Shown in pieces: positions 1 through 8,478 of a DNA stretch of 14,391 nt (position 1 is its first letter; the number at the start of each line of letters is the position of its first letter). Under the pieces are notes generated by a model. The model searched no databases. It saw nothing but the letters and a program-made list of their open reading frames with translations, and was not told the DNA's origin. This stretch comes from Oscillospiraceae bacterium (GTDB taxonomy: Bacteria > Bacillota_A > Clostridia > Oscillospirales > WRJC01): positions 1 to 14,391 of the forward strand of contig WQXD01000066.1 in assembly GCA_009785015.1 (NCBI GenBank), written 5' to 3'. A program made the translations under genes and the position numbers.

Positions 1-406
1 CAAGCATGATCACCAAAAACGGGAAAAACAGCACCAAAAAGTATTTGGCTTTCCTCTGCCGTTCTTTGAGTTTGTCTATGAATTTACAGAATTCGTCATA
101 TCCCATTTCATCGGGTTTTTCGATTTTTTCCAAATCGATCTTTTTAAATCCGCCGTTGAAAATCAACCACACGAAAAAGAGCGCGGCTCCGCCGAATGTG
201 TATATGGGCAAAATCGGGTAAAATTCAAAACGGACGCATACGATATAGACGGAAGCGGTCAAAATCGCCCATCCCACCAACAGTAACCCGAGCTTTTTGT
301 ATTCGTTTATCTGTTCGGGCGTGCGCTTTTTCTTTGGCAGCCGCCCATACGGCAGATTTTCTTCTTCTTTTTTCATTTTAAATTTTTTCCTTTTCGCCTT
401 CGCCAA
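1..406 (-). CDS. small membrane protein, unknown function (3' end outside window)
   Basis: Open frame of 135 codons running off the left edge, so the C-terminus is missing. I do not recognise the family. The N-terminus is very basic and charged (residues 1-35, rich in Lys, Arg and Glu). Hydrophobic segments follow at about 39-58 and 66-84, then a charged helical stretch (88-121) and a third hydrophobic segment starting near 122. This reads as a small polytopic membrane protein with a cytoplasmic basic N-terminus. I chose the TTG at 406 because AGGAGG (415-420) lies 8 nt upstream. An in-frame ATG at 376 is possible but has only a weak AAAAGG 12 nt upstream. It is the last visible gene of the leftward operon, 33 nt after the beta-helix protein gene. 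Being a gene is likely; the function is open. Confidence 0.7.
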   Translation of the reverse strand, partial: MAKAKRKKFKMKKEEENLPYGRLPKKKRTPEQINEYKKLGLLLVGWAILTASVYIVCVRFEFYPILPIYTFGGAALFFVWLIFNGGFKKIDLEKIEKPDEMGYDEFCKFIDKLKERQRKAKYFLVLFFPFLVIML

Positions 407-414
407 AGCCGCCC

Positions 415-420
415 CCTCCT
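415..420 (-). promoter_or_regulatory. ribosome binding site deciding a TTG start
   Basis: On the minus strand this reads AGGAGG, followed by an 8-nt spacer and then TTG at 406. It supports the TTG start over the in-frame ATG at 376 for the small membrane protein. Confidence 0.6.
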
Positions 421-439
421 TTTTTTGTGTGTTTGTGTT

Positions 440-1864
440 TTATTGCCCGCACTTTATCACGCCGTCCGACGACACGACAAATTCATTGGCAAATTCGTCC
501 GCGATGACATTTTTGACTATGAGCCTTTCAATCGAGCCTTCGTCCGCCCGGATAAATTCCCCCATCTTTTGGGCGTATACGCGGTCGACGAGCAAGGTCC
601 CGATTTCGCAGCCCTCGAGCGTTTTTATCATGCGGCCCACGGGAGCAACGCCGCTTCCGCGGATGACGTCGACGTCGCGCACTATCAGGTTTTCTATGGG
701 GCAGCGGATTAAAATATAGTCGTTTTCCGCGGTGGAACCGTCGTATTCCTCTATATGCACGCCGTCTATCAGCAGGGTTTGTATGTGAGGCTTGTTGTCT
801 TTCGATATCGGGTAGCTTTGGTCCGCGTACGGATAGCCGACGCGAAACAGGTTGTATCTGTATTCGGGGCGGTGGTGATATATATTTTTAAATGTCATCG
901 ACTCGATATTGCCGCCTAACTGGAATAAAAACGGGCAGTCGGGGTTGTATGTGGGCTGCTTTGGCCGCAGGTCGATATTTTCGAACACGATATTGCCGAA
1001 ATTGCCGTAATCCGGGGGAAACCATTGATTTATGTAAAATCCGATGCCGTGGTATGTCCCTGTCACGTTCCGCACCGTCACGCGGTCTAATCTTCCCGTG
1101 CCGCGAGAGAGCATCCTTATCGCCTGATCCGCCTCGTCGAGCATCACCCCATCGATCAAAACGTCGGTTATGTCGGATTTCTGGTCGTGCTCGTCGGGCC
1201 CTATATTCATAAAATCGTCGCCGACCCTGCCTCCGACGTCGCGTATTGTGAGAAATTGCCCCGGGCCCCAGAAATGAAAGCCGTCCTGGTTTTTCGCGTA
1301 CATCTTTTCGGGCAGGTCAAAGCGGCAGCCTTCGATGGTCACATGCTTGAAATTGCACACGATCAGCCCCCATGTGCGCTGGTTGCGGATCACCAAGTCC
1401 CTCATCAAAAAATTTTCCACTCCGTAAAACTCCATCGCGATGACCAAGCGGTTGTCGCCCATATCCAGGGCCGCGTTGTACGGCCCGCCGAAACACAGCG
1501 AAGGGTCATCCACGGGGCAGTGGTGGCGCTGCCCTTTGGCGTTGTGGTTGTATGTGCCGCCGATAAGCGCGATATTTTTTGTTTTGCGCTCGAAATAGTC
1601 GCGGTCCGCGTTTTCGATCACCGAGCAGTCGGAGCCGTCCGCCAAGAAAAATCCGCAGTCTCTGTTTAAGCATTCGATTGTGGTGTTGGAGTGCATCTTC
1701 AAACCTGTCACAAGCGCCGCACCGTCCATGATGAGGCGCAAATGCCCGAGTTTGGGCGCAAGGTCGAGCAACTCCTGCAGCGCTTCGGTGTCGTCCGTGC
1801 CCCCTCCGGCGTACACGTCGCTGTCCAATTTCGCCGCGCTGCTGGCGTAAATAATCTTTTCCAT
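440..1864 (-). CDS. GH28-like right-handed beta-helix protein
   Basis: The 474-residue protein has the hallmarks of the pectate lyase/polygalacturonase superfamily. A GGGTDDTEALQ segment (residues 20-30) is the usual entry to these beta-helix folds. Repeated short strands of the type 'ltIrdv', 'VLIDGV', 'VTVRNV' and 'IVFENI' follow, spaced as in a parallel beta-helix. GH28 acid residues appear in N192-x-D194-G and G215-D-D217. The GHG and RIK motifs of classical GH28 enzymes are not evident, so activity and substrate are uncertain. There is no signal peptide, so it is probably cytoplasmic and acts on imported oligosaccharides. ATG at 1864 was chosen, with AAAGGGG about 12 nt upstream; a TTG at 1873 sits too close to that site. 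It lies 37 nt after the solute-binding protein gene, which suggests shared use of a plant or host glycan. Confidence 0.8.
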   Translation of the reverse strand: MEKIIYASSAAKLDSDVYAGGGTDDTEALQELLDLAPKLGHLRLIMDGAALVTGLKMHSNTTIECLNRDCGFFLADGSDCSVIENADRDYFERKTKNIALIGGTYNHNAKGQRHHCPVDDPSLCFGGPYNAALDMGDNRLVIAMEFYGVENFLMRDLVIRNQRTWGLIVCNFKHVTIEGCRFDLPEKMYAKNQDGFHFWGPGQFLTIRDVGGRVGDDFMNIGPDEHDQKSDITDVLIDGVMLDEADQAIRMLSRGTGRLDRVTVRNVTGTYHGIGFYINQWFPPDYGNFGNIVFENIDLRPKQPTYNPDCPFLFQLGGNIESMTFKNIYHHRPEYRYNLFRVGYPYADQSYPISKDNKPHIQTLLIDGVHIEEYDGSTAENDYILIRCPIENLIVRDVDVIRGSGVAPVGRMIKTLEGCEIGTLLVDRVYAQKMGEFIRADEGSIERLIVKNVIADEFANEFVVSSDGVIKCGQ

Positions 1865-1901
1865 GGAAAACAAATTCCCCTTTCTTTATTGTTATCTGCC
1901 T

Positions 1902-3395
1902 TTACTCGACGTCCAATATGGCGTTCACCGATTTTTCTATGACCTGCCGGTATTTTTCTTCATTTTTTTCGGTGAACGAAGCCAAAGTGTTGGTTTTTGC
2001 CGAGAATACGCCGGTATACCCGATCCTTATGGGGTCGAACCAGATCGTATCGCCCAGGTCGTACACTTTTGTGTCAAATATGAGGTCGAGCATTTCGGCG
2101 GTGTCCGGATCGCGGGAATATTTGGTCTTTAAAGCCGATTCGTAATAGGCGGGGATGATTTCGTTCCGCGCCGAACAGGCCATAGCTTCCAACAGCGCGC
2201 CCGCCAGTTCCGGATTTTCGCAGGTGGTGGGTATCACATAGGGGAAGCCCCCGCATACCCGCGTGTAATACTGGGACTGGTCGGCGGTATATTTCGGAAA
2301 AGGTATGATACCGAAATCGTCGGGCATGTCCCTGAGCTGTACCATCTCCTGTATCGCGCCGGTCATAAACAGGGCGTATCCGGCCCTGAACATGGCTATC
2401 CTTTTTTCCGTTCCGTTTCCGGGATAACTCTTGATTTTGGAGCTTTCGAAATATATCCCATCCACGGAGTTCAGCTCAGTCACCGCTTTTTCCACCACGC
2501 TGATGAATTTTTCATTACCCGGAACGGCGAAATACGGGATATCGTCGTCGCTTTTATCGACTAAAAGCAGCCCCGAAGAAATCCAGATCGGCTGATAAAA
2601 GTAATCCGCATCGCTTGTAATGCCCACATAATCGACGTCCGTTATTTTGCCGTCGCCGTCGGTATCCCTGATGGCGAACTTGGCGTATTCGTAAAACTTG
2701 TCGTGAGTCCAAGTGCCGTCCTTGACCAAACCGTAGAGATTGTCCAATCCCAGATCCTGAACCTGTTTTTTGTTGAAATACAAAACCACGGTGGCCTCGA
2801 AATGCGAGAGCATATCGTCGGAAAACCCCCAGTACATCCTGCCCTGCACCGAGAGCTGTTTGTTTGGCAGCTGGCACCAGTACGGCCGCGAGAAGTCGAT
2901 ATGCGGCAGCTTGTCAAAGGCGTACAGCAAACCGCCCCCCGCCGCCGTATATGCGTCGCGGTCGATCTGCATATACATATCAAACACGCCGTCGCCCGCA
3001 TTCACATTTTTTCTGATAGTGGACAGCAGCTGGAAAAGGTCTATTGTCTCCGACTTAAATGTCAAGTTGAAACGGTCTTCCAATTTTTTGTTGCGATTGT
3101 AGATCGTGTCGTTTAAAATGTCGGATATCTGTTCTTCGGGAAAAAGCTCCTGGTTTTCCCTGCCGTACTCGCCGATGACCACTTTGTACTCATATCCCCC
3201 GAAATTGAGTTCCGGCACCGCGTCGTAAAACACGCCGTTTTCGCCGCTTTCCCCGCCGTTTTCGCCGCCTTCCTGATTTTCGTTCGTGCTCTTTTCGCCG
3301 GATTTGTCCTTGGAGTCGGCGCAGGAGGCGAAAGCCAAAAAAACCGCGCACAATATCAAAATTACGCAAAGCAGATTTTTGATTTGTTTATTCAT
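1902..3395 (-). CDS. extracellular solute-binding lipoprotein of a carbohydrate ABC importer
   Basis: The 497-residue protein begins with a lipoprotein signal: basic N-terminus, hydrophobic core (8-22) and a lipobox-like FAS-Cys25. Cys25 would be lipidated and anchor the protein outside the membrane. A low-complexity Gly/Glu/Asn/Ser linker (about 30-54) follows, then the binding domain. The body matches the family 1-type extracellular solute-binding fold in its general pattern, including a DTDGDGK calcium-loop-like motif near the middle and a C-terminal region with a typical 'GGFPYVIP' turn. The ATG at 3395 has CAGGAG 9 nt upstream. It sits between an alpha-mannosidase and a GH28-like gene, so its ligand is probably an oligosaccharide. 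No permease or ATPase gene is in the window; these may lie beyond the left edge or elsewhere. The ligand is inferred from neighbours only. Confidence 0.85.
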   Translation of the reverse strand: MNKQIKNLLCVILILCAVFLAFASCADSKDKSGEKSTNENQEGGENGGESGENGVFYDAVPELNFGGYEYKVVIGEYGRENQELFPEEQISDILNDTIYNRNKKLEDRFNLTFKSETIDLFQLLSTIRKNVNAGDGVFDMYMQIDRDAYTAAGGGLLYAFDKLPHIDFSRPYWCQLPNKQLSVQGRMYWGFSDDMLSHFEATVVLYFNKKQVQDLGLDNLYGLVKDGTWTHDKFYEYAKFAIRDTDGDGKITDVDYVGITSDADYFYQPIWISSGLLLVDKSDDDIPYFAVPGNEKFISVVEKAVTELNSVDGIYFESSKIKSYPGNGTEKRIAMFRAGYALFMTGAIQEMVQLRDMPDDFGIIPFPKYTADQSQYYTRVCGGFPYVIPTTCENPELAGALLEAMACSARNEIIPAYYESALKTKYSRDPDTAEMLDLIFDTKVYDLGDTIWFDPIRIGYTGVFSAKTNTLASFTEKNEEKYRQVIEKSVNAILDVE

Positions 3396-3426
3396 AAAAA
3401 CTCACTCCTGTTTTATTTATTAAAAA

Positions 3427-5904
3427 TTATCCGAATTGCCTCTCGAGGAGCGGTATCTCCTCGAATTTGCCCTCCTTGACCGAGAACGTCTTTATCTCGA
3501 AGGCGCCAAATTTTATTTCGGCGTCGATGGAAAACGCTTCATATGTCACATGCCCGGCTGCGGGGGCGTCTTTCGCGTTGAACAGGCGCGCGACGTAGCC
3601 GTCACCGTTTTCCGCGCGTTTGAACGCGTCCATGCGCAAATTCTCGACTTTTATGCCGCTTTCGATGATTTTGCCGCTTCCGTTGGGGAAAAACGACAAA
3701 ACCACGGGGGCCTCGTTGAAGGCGAGCGAAGCGCGGTCGATTTTTTCTTTGACGGCTTTTTTGCAGCCGCCGCAGAACATGAACGAAAAGCGGCGTTCGC
3801 CCTGGTCCAACCTGGGTGAAAAACGGTCCGAGGGCACGAGCGGGCGGTTTCCCAGCGTGAGCGCGGCGTATGCCGACGTGCGCGCCAGGCTCTGGCGCAT
3901 GAGATTGTCTTTCACGCTGACCCCGTATGTGCCTTTGTTGACTACGGCCAGAGCGCTCTCGGGGTCCTCGCCCATAAACCATCGCTGCGCGGGCTGTTCC
4001 TTTCCGTCGGTACGCAGCCCGTATTCGCCGTATGCGGTCTGCGCCGTGAATTTATCGAATGACGTGGGCATATGAAGCCTCACATGTTTGTCCTTGTCGT
4101 TTAGGTAAAGGATATAGTCCGCGTAGAAATCCGTTCCGGATTTTGGGAACATATACAATACCCTGGCAAACGAATGCCCGTATTTCATCAGCGCCTCTAC
4201 GCATATCCTCAGATCTCCGTCTTCAATCACGCGCACGGGGGAAAGCGACTCCACCGGAGCCCCCGAAAATTCCGCCGATTCCTTTTCGTCCATTATCTCA
4301 AAGCAGCCCTCAAGGTTTTCTATATATGAGCCGTCGCTTTTCCACGGGTCGGCCGTATCCTTGTATACGGAAATTTTGCAAAACCCGCCGCCGGCGAGCT
4401 CCTTGCCGTTTACCCGGTATGAATCGATACAGCCTGTTTGGGCGTTGATGTCAAGGCTCATTTCACCGTTTGACAAGCGTATATACCCGTCTTTTATTTC
4501 GGTTGCGGGAATTGGTTTCTTTGGCAGAACCGTAAGCCGGCAGTCGAAGCGGTTCATGGCCGACGCTTCGAGCTCAGCGGCGAACACGACGCGTTTGCGC
4601 CAGTCAAGGGTGAGGTTGCCCGCTTCTTTTTCGACCTGCGCGGGTATTTTTACGCCGTTTTGGTACACTTCGACGTCTGTAAATTCGTTTTCGGTCCAGT
4701 TGAAATCGGCCATGGCGAATTCGCACTCGTAGACGCCCGATGTTTTAAAGGGATGGGGATTATATGCGAGTATCGGTATTTCGCCGCCTTCGGCCTGCTT
4801 TTGTCCCGAAGCGAGCAGAAAGAACGCTTTGGTTTTTACCCGGGACAACATCTCCAGCGCGCGGTGGAAACCGCGTATGCACGCTTCTTCAGCCGGCGGT
4901 ATGCACGTTCCGGCGAGTATGTCGTGAAATTCGAGATACAGCAAATCGAGCCAAGCCTCGCTTAGAATTTCGGCAGGGTATTCCATCAGGCGGCAAATCG
5001 CGGCGTTCGACACGATTTTTTCGGTTGAAAGCAGTTCATTTTCGAGTTTGCGGTGCAGCTGCTTGATTGCCACCTGGGAAGTGTAACAGCCCACGAACAC
5101 GGAATTGATATCCCGGTCGATAGTGGGGATTTCTTCGCCCGCTTTTTCTTTTTCCGCTATATATTCGCAAAAAAAGTCCTCGGGCGCCGAATGACAGACT
5201 GTTATATTCCCCGCATATTTGTCAATGAGCCCGGCGAGATCTTCAAGGTCTTTTTTCGAGGGTCCCCCGCCGTGGTCTCCCACGCCCCACAGCCTGTAAC
5301 TGATTTCGTCCTGCTTATGATTTGCGATAAAAGCCTCGATTGTGCCGGCCGCTTTGCCGAGCGGGGAGCCGTAGCCGTCGTAGCTCCTGGAACCGTACAC
5401 AAAGGAGCCGTCGAAACCTTTCCATTTGAACACGAAGGGCAAAGGCAGCTCATTGGGGTCGGGGCGGCAGAACACGTAGTATTTGTACCCGGCCTTGTTT
5501 AGTATCTGCGCGAGCCCCTGCGTATGGCCGAAAGGGTCGAAATTGTTGGCCGTGTAAGGGCGCACCCCGAACTTTTCCCAAAAATAGTTTATACCGTAGA
5601 GGGAGTGCCTCACAAAGGACTCGCCGGAGGGCAGGTTGCAGTCGGGCTGGACGATCCAGCCGCCCATGATGTTCCATTTTTTTGCCTTGACCAATTTTTT
5701 GATGCGCTCAAACAGCTCGGGCTCGTACTCCTCGACCCACATGTATAGCTTCGCTTCGTTGTGGTTGAAGATAAAACCATCGAACTGCTCGCATAAGTCC
5801 GCCGCGGTGCGAAACGTCGATATGGCGACCGCCGCGCCTTCCTCCCATTCCCACTGCCAGACGGGGTCGATGTGGGCGTTGCTCACGAGATGCAATTTTT
5901 TCAT
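3427..5904 (-). CDS. GH38 alpha-mannosidase
   Basis: The 825-residue protein is a glycoside hydrolase family 38 enzyme, a zinc-dependent retaining alpha-mannosidase. The N-terminal catalytic domain carries HIDPVW (H11 and D13, zinc ligands), GGWIVQPDCNLPSGES (81-96) and NFDPFGH (121-127), where D123 is the expected nucleophile and zinc ligand. The HD-x-x-x-GT motif (H327-D328 to T333) supplies the last zinc ligand. The helical middle domain is about 270-350, and the C-terminal beta-rich domains fill the rest. The length is usual for bacterial members. There is no signal peptide, so it is cytoplasmic and should trim mannosyl residues from imported glycans. The start has GGAGG 11 nt upstream. 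It lies 40 nt after the E1 gene and 31 nt before the solute-binding protein gene. The family is certain; the linkage specificity is not visible. Confidence 0.95.
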   Translation of the reverse strand: MKKLHLVSNAHIDPVWQWEWEEGAAVAISTFRTAADLCEQFDGFIFNHNEAKLYMWVEEYEPELFERIKKLVKAKKWNIMGGWIVQPDCNLPSGESFVRHSLYGINYFWEKFGVRPYTANNFDPFGHTQGLAQILNKAGYKYYVFCRPDPNELPLPFVFKWKGFDGSFVYGSRSYDGYGSPLGKAAGTIEAFIANHKQDEISYRLWGVGDHGGGPSKKDLEDLAGLIDKYAGNITVCHSAPEDFFCEYIAEKEKAGEEIPTIDRDINSVFVGCYTSQVAIKQLHRKLENELLSTEKIVSNAAICRLMEYPAEILSEAWLDLLYLEFHDILAGTCIPPAEEACIRGFHRALEMLSRVKTKAFFLLASGQKQAEGGEIPILAYNPHPFKTSGVYECEFAMADFNWTENEFTDVEVYQNGVKIPAQVEKEAGNLTLDWRKRVVFAAELEASAMNRFDCRLTVLPKKPIPATEIKDGYIRLSNGEMSLDINAQTGCIDSYRVNGKELAGGGFCKISVYKDTADPWKSDGSYIENLEGCFEIMDEKESAEFSGAPVESLSPVRVIEDGDLRICVEALMKYGHSFARVLYMFPKSGTDFYADYILYLNDKDKHVRLHMPTSFDKFTAQTAYGEYGLRTDGKEQPAQRWFMGEDPESALAVVNKGTYGVSVKDNLMRQSLARTSAYAALTLGNRPLVPSDRFSPRLDQGERRFSFMFCGGCKKAVKEKIDRASLAFNEAPVVLSFFPNGSGKIIESGIKVENLRMDAFKRAENGDGYVARLFNAKDAPAAGHVTYEAFSIDAEIKFGAFEIKTFSVKEGKFEEIPLLERQFG

Positions 5905-5944
5905 TGTTTTCCAGACCTCCTCTTTAATTTATTTAATTGATTTT

Positions 5945-8437
5945 TCAGACTCCGTTTTTAAGGTCGTTTGTTTTTTTTACCGCACTCATATCGGTGGAGG
6001 GCACATAACCGGCTATCGGCATGATTTTCTGGTGCAGGGCGTCGATTATCCATTCGGGCTGCGGGAAGAAATATTTTTCGAGCTCGAAGGCCGGGGTTAT
6101 CCAGTTTTTCGAGCCGACCACCGCGGGCGGCGCGTCTAACCAGTCAAAACACAGCTCGGCTATATTCGCGGCGATTTCCTTCATGAACGAACCCCTCTCG
6201 CAGGCATCGCCTGCTATGATCACTTTGCCGGTCTTTTTTACGGACTCGGCAATCAGGCTGTAGTCAAGCGGCACAAGCGAGCGCGTGTCGATGATTTCGG
6301 CGGATATTTGGTATTTTTCCTGCAATATAGAAGCCGCTTCCATCGCCCTGTACAAAACCGCGCCGATTGTGACGATTGTCAAATCGGATCCAAGGCGCTT
6401 TATGTCCGGCGCTCCGATCTCAACCTCGTAATACTCGTCTGCGGGAGGCACCCCTCCTTCGCGGAACTGCTCGCCTATCTCGTATATCCTCTGGCTCTCG
6501 AAGAAAACGACGGGGTCGGAGCCGGAAAGCGCCGCGTTCATCAGTCCTTTGGCGTCATACGGAGTGGAAGGGAACACCACCTTGAGCCCCGGCATGTGGG
6601 CTGTGAGCGCGGTCCAGTCCTGCGAATGCTGCGCGCCGTACTTAGAGCCGACCGATACCCGGAGCACGACCGGCATTTTGAGTATTCCGGCGCTCATGGA
6701 CTGCCATTTGGCGAGCTGGTTGAATATTTCGTCGCCGGCCCTGCCGATGAAATCGGCGTACATCAATTCCGCTATCACCCTTCCGCCGCACATCGCGTAT
6801 CCCACCGCCGAGCCCACTATCGCAGCTTCCGAAATCGGGGAGTTGAAGAACCTGTGGTAGGGAATGGATTCGGTCAGCCCCCTGTAGACCGCGAACGCCC
6901 CGCCCCAGTCGCGGTTGTCCTCTCCGTAGGCGATAAGCGTGGGGTCTTTGTAAAATTTGTCGAGTATCGCCTCGAATATGCCGTCGCGCAGCCCGAATTG
7001 TTTTGTTTTGGGCACGGGCTTGCCGTCTTTATCCACGGCGGATCTCTCTTTTGACTGCAGCTGCTTCACCCTCGGGTTTTCTTCGGCCAATTTATCTTTC
7101 GCAATCAGCACCTCGGGTTCTCTGTCTTCGAATTTTGGAACTGTCAGATTTGAGAACATGATCCCCGAAATGGCATTCGGGTTTTTGCTCAAATCCATTC
7201 TGGGGGATACTTCGTCGTCGATTGCGAGCCTGCAGATTTTGGCCATCCTCGAGCTTATGACCGAATGGATATTTTCTATGTCGCCCATTTTGCAAATTTT
7301 GGCTTCTGTCAGTTTTTTGCTGAACGCCGCCAAAACGTCCTCGTTTTTCCAGGCCTCTATCTCTTCGGGGGACCTGTAAGTCGAAGAGTCCGAAGGCGAA
7401 TGGCCCGTGACCCTGTAGGTCACCACGTCGAGCATGGCGGGACCGCCGCCTTCGAGCAGAATCTTTCTTTGGCGCGATACCGCGTCGATGACTGCCAGCG
7501 GGTTATATCCGTCCACCCGTTCGGAATGCATCTGCCCGGGGGAAATTCCCGCGCCGATGCGCGCCAGATGATCATATCCCATGGTTTCGCCTCTTGTCTG
7601 GCCGCCCATGCCGTACTGGTTGTTGAATATATTGAATAAGACAGGCAGGCCGCCGCCGAGCTCCGGGTCCCAGAGCTGCTTTATCTGATCCATATTCGCC
7701 ATATTCAGCGCTTCCCAGACAGGCCCGCAGCCCAGCGCCCCGTCGCCGAAGTTCGCTATTATTATGCCCGGTTTTTTGTTTATCCTCTTGTACAGCGCCG
7801 CCCCGAGCGCCACCGGGGCCGCCCCACCCACTATCGCGTTGTTGGGATAGATGCCAAAGGGGGTGAAGAAGGCGTGCATCGAACCCCCGAGCCCCCTGTT
7901 GAAACCGGTGGTGCGGGCGAATATTTCCGCCAGCGCGCCGTACAGCAGAAAATCCTTTGCCAGATCTTTGGCGTCGCCCTTTATTTCCTCTTTGCCCTCG
8001 ACCGCTTTTAATATGGCTCCGTCGAAAAAGCCGCGCATTATTTCATAGAGTTGGTCTTCGCCGAGCTTTTCGATTGCCGACAGCCCTTTGGCGAGTATTT
8101 CGCCGTGGCTTCTGTGCGAACCGAAAATGAAGTCGTCGATTTCAAGGCAGTACGCCTGTCCCACTGCGGAGGCCTCCTGTCCGAGCGAGAGGTGCGCGGG
8201 CCCGGGGTTGTTATACTCGATTGCCTTGTATGCGCCCTTTGTCTTGATCTCGTTTAACATGGTCTCAAATTCGCGTATTACCGCCATGTCGTGGTAAATC
8301 CGCAAAAAATCCTGTTTTGAGTAAATCTTTTTTTCTTCGGCTATCGTTTTGTCGTATTGATTTACGGCAATGTCCGTAAATTTTATCCAGCCCGGGCTTC
8401 TAAGCTCTTTCGGGTCTGAAAACTGTGATTTCGGCAT
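5945..8437 (-). CDS. 2-oxoacid dehydrogenase E1, fused alpha and beta subunits
   Basis: The 830-residue protein joins both E1 subunits of a thiamine-diphosphate 2-oxoacid dehydrogenase complex. It would decarboxylate a 2-oxoacid and pass the acyl group to lipoyl-E2. The alpha part (about 40-405) has SHRSHG (107-112), GGSMH (184-188), the ThDP/Mg motif from GDG231-233 to NN272-273, and the TGHSPSDSSTYR loop (344-355). A charged linker (about 406-478) leads to the beta part (479-805), with SEAAIVG (E537, the likely cofactor-activating Glu) and GAQHSQ (H604). The GDG-to-NN spacing is 43 residues against about 31 in usual E1 alpha, and there is an extra stretch near 125-167. Start: AAGGAG 7 nt upstream of the ATG. 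The substrate (pyruvate, branched-chain, acetoin or other) cannot be decided. E2 and E3 lie upstream in the same operon. Confidence 0.93.
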   Translation of the reverse strand: MPKSQFSDPKELRSPGWIKFTDIAVNQYDKTIAEEKKIYSKQDFLRIYHDMAVIREFETMLNEIKTKGAYKAIEYNNPGPAHLSLGQEASAVGQAYCLEIDDFIFGSHRSHGEILAKGLSAIEKLGEDQLYEIMRGFFDGAILKAVEGKEEIKGDAKDLAKDFLLYGALAEIFARTTGFNRGLGGSMHAFFTPFGIYPNNAIVGGAAPVALGAALYKRINKKPGIIIANFGDGALGCGPVWEALNMANMDQIKQLWDPELGGGLPVLFNIFNNQYGMGGQTRGETMGYDHLARIGAGISPGQMHSERVDGYNPLAVIDAVSRQRKILLEGGGPAMLDVVTYRVTGHSPSDSSTYRSPEEIEAWKNEDVLAAFSKKLTEAKICKMGDIENIHSVISSRMAKICRLAIDDEVSPRMDLSKNPNAISGIMFSNLTVPKFEDREPEVLIAKDKLAEENPRVKQLQSKERSAVDKDGKPVPKTKQFGLRDGIFEAILDKFYKDPTLIAYGEDNRDWGGAFAVYRGLTESIPYHRFFNSPISEAAIVGSAVGYAMCGGRVIAELMYADFIGRAGDEIFNQLAKWQSMSAGILKMPVVLRVSVGSKYGAQHSQDWTALTAHMPGLKVVFPSTPYDAKGLMNAALSGSDPVVFFESQRIYEIGEQFREGGVPPADEYYEVEIGAPDIKRLGSDLTIVTIGAVLYRAMEAASILQEKYQISAEIIDTRSLVPLDYSLIAESVKKTGKVIIAGDACERGSFMKEIAANIAELCFDWLDAPPAVVGSKNWITPAFELEKYFFPQPEWIIDALHQKIMPIAGYVPSTDMSAVKKTNDLKNGV

Positions 8438-8478
8438 ACTGATTCTCCTTATCGTTAATATTTCATATGTTTTTTCAC

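Noticed and set aside
3235..3300. Repeated TTCGCCG-like units
   Set aside because: They encode the low-complexity Gly/Glu/Asn/Ser linker after the lipobox of the solute-binding protein, not a separate DNA repeat or CRISPR.
6308..7054. 248-codon open frame on the plus strand
   Set aside because: Antisense to the E1 beta half, which has clear conserved motifs; no recognisable domain.
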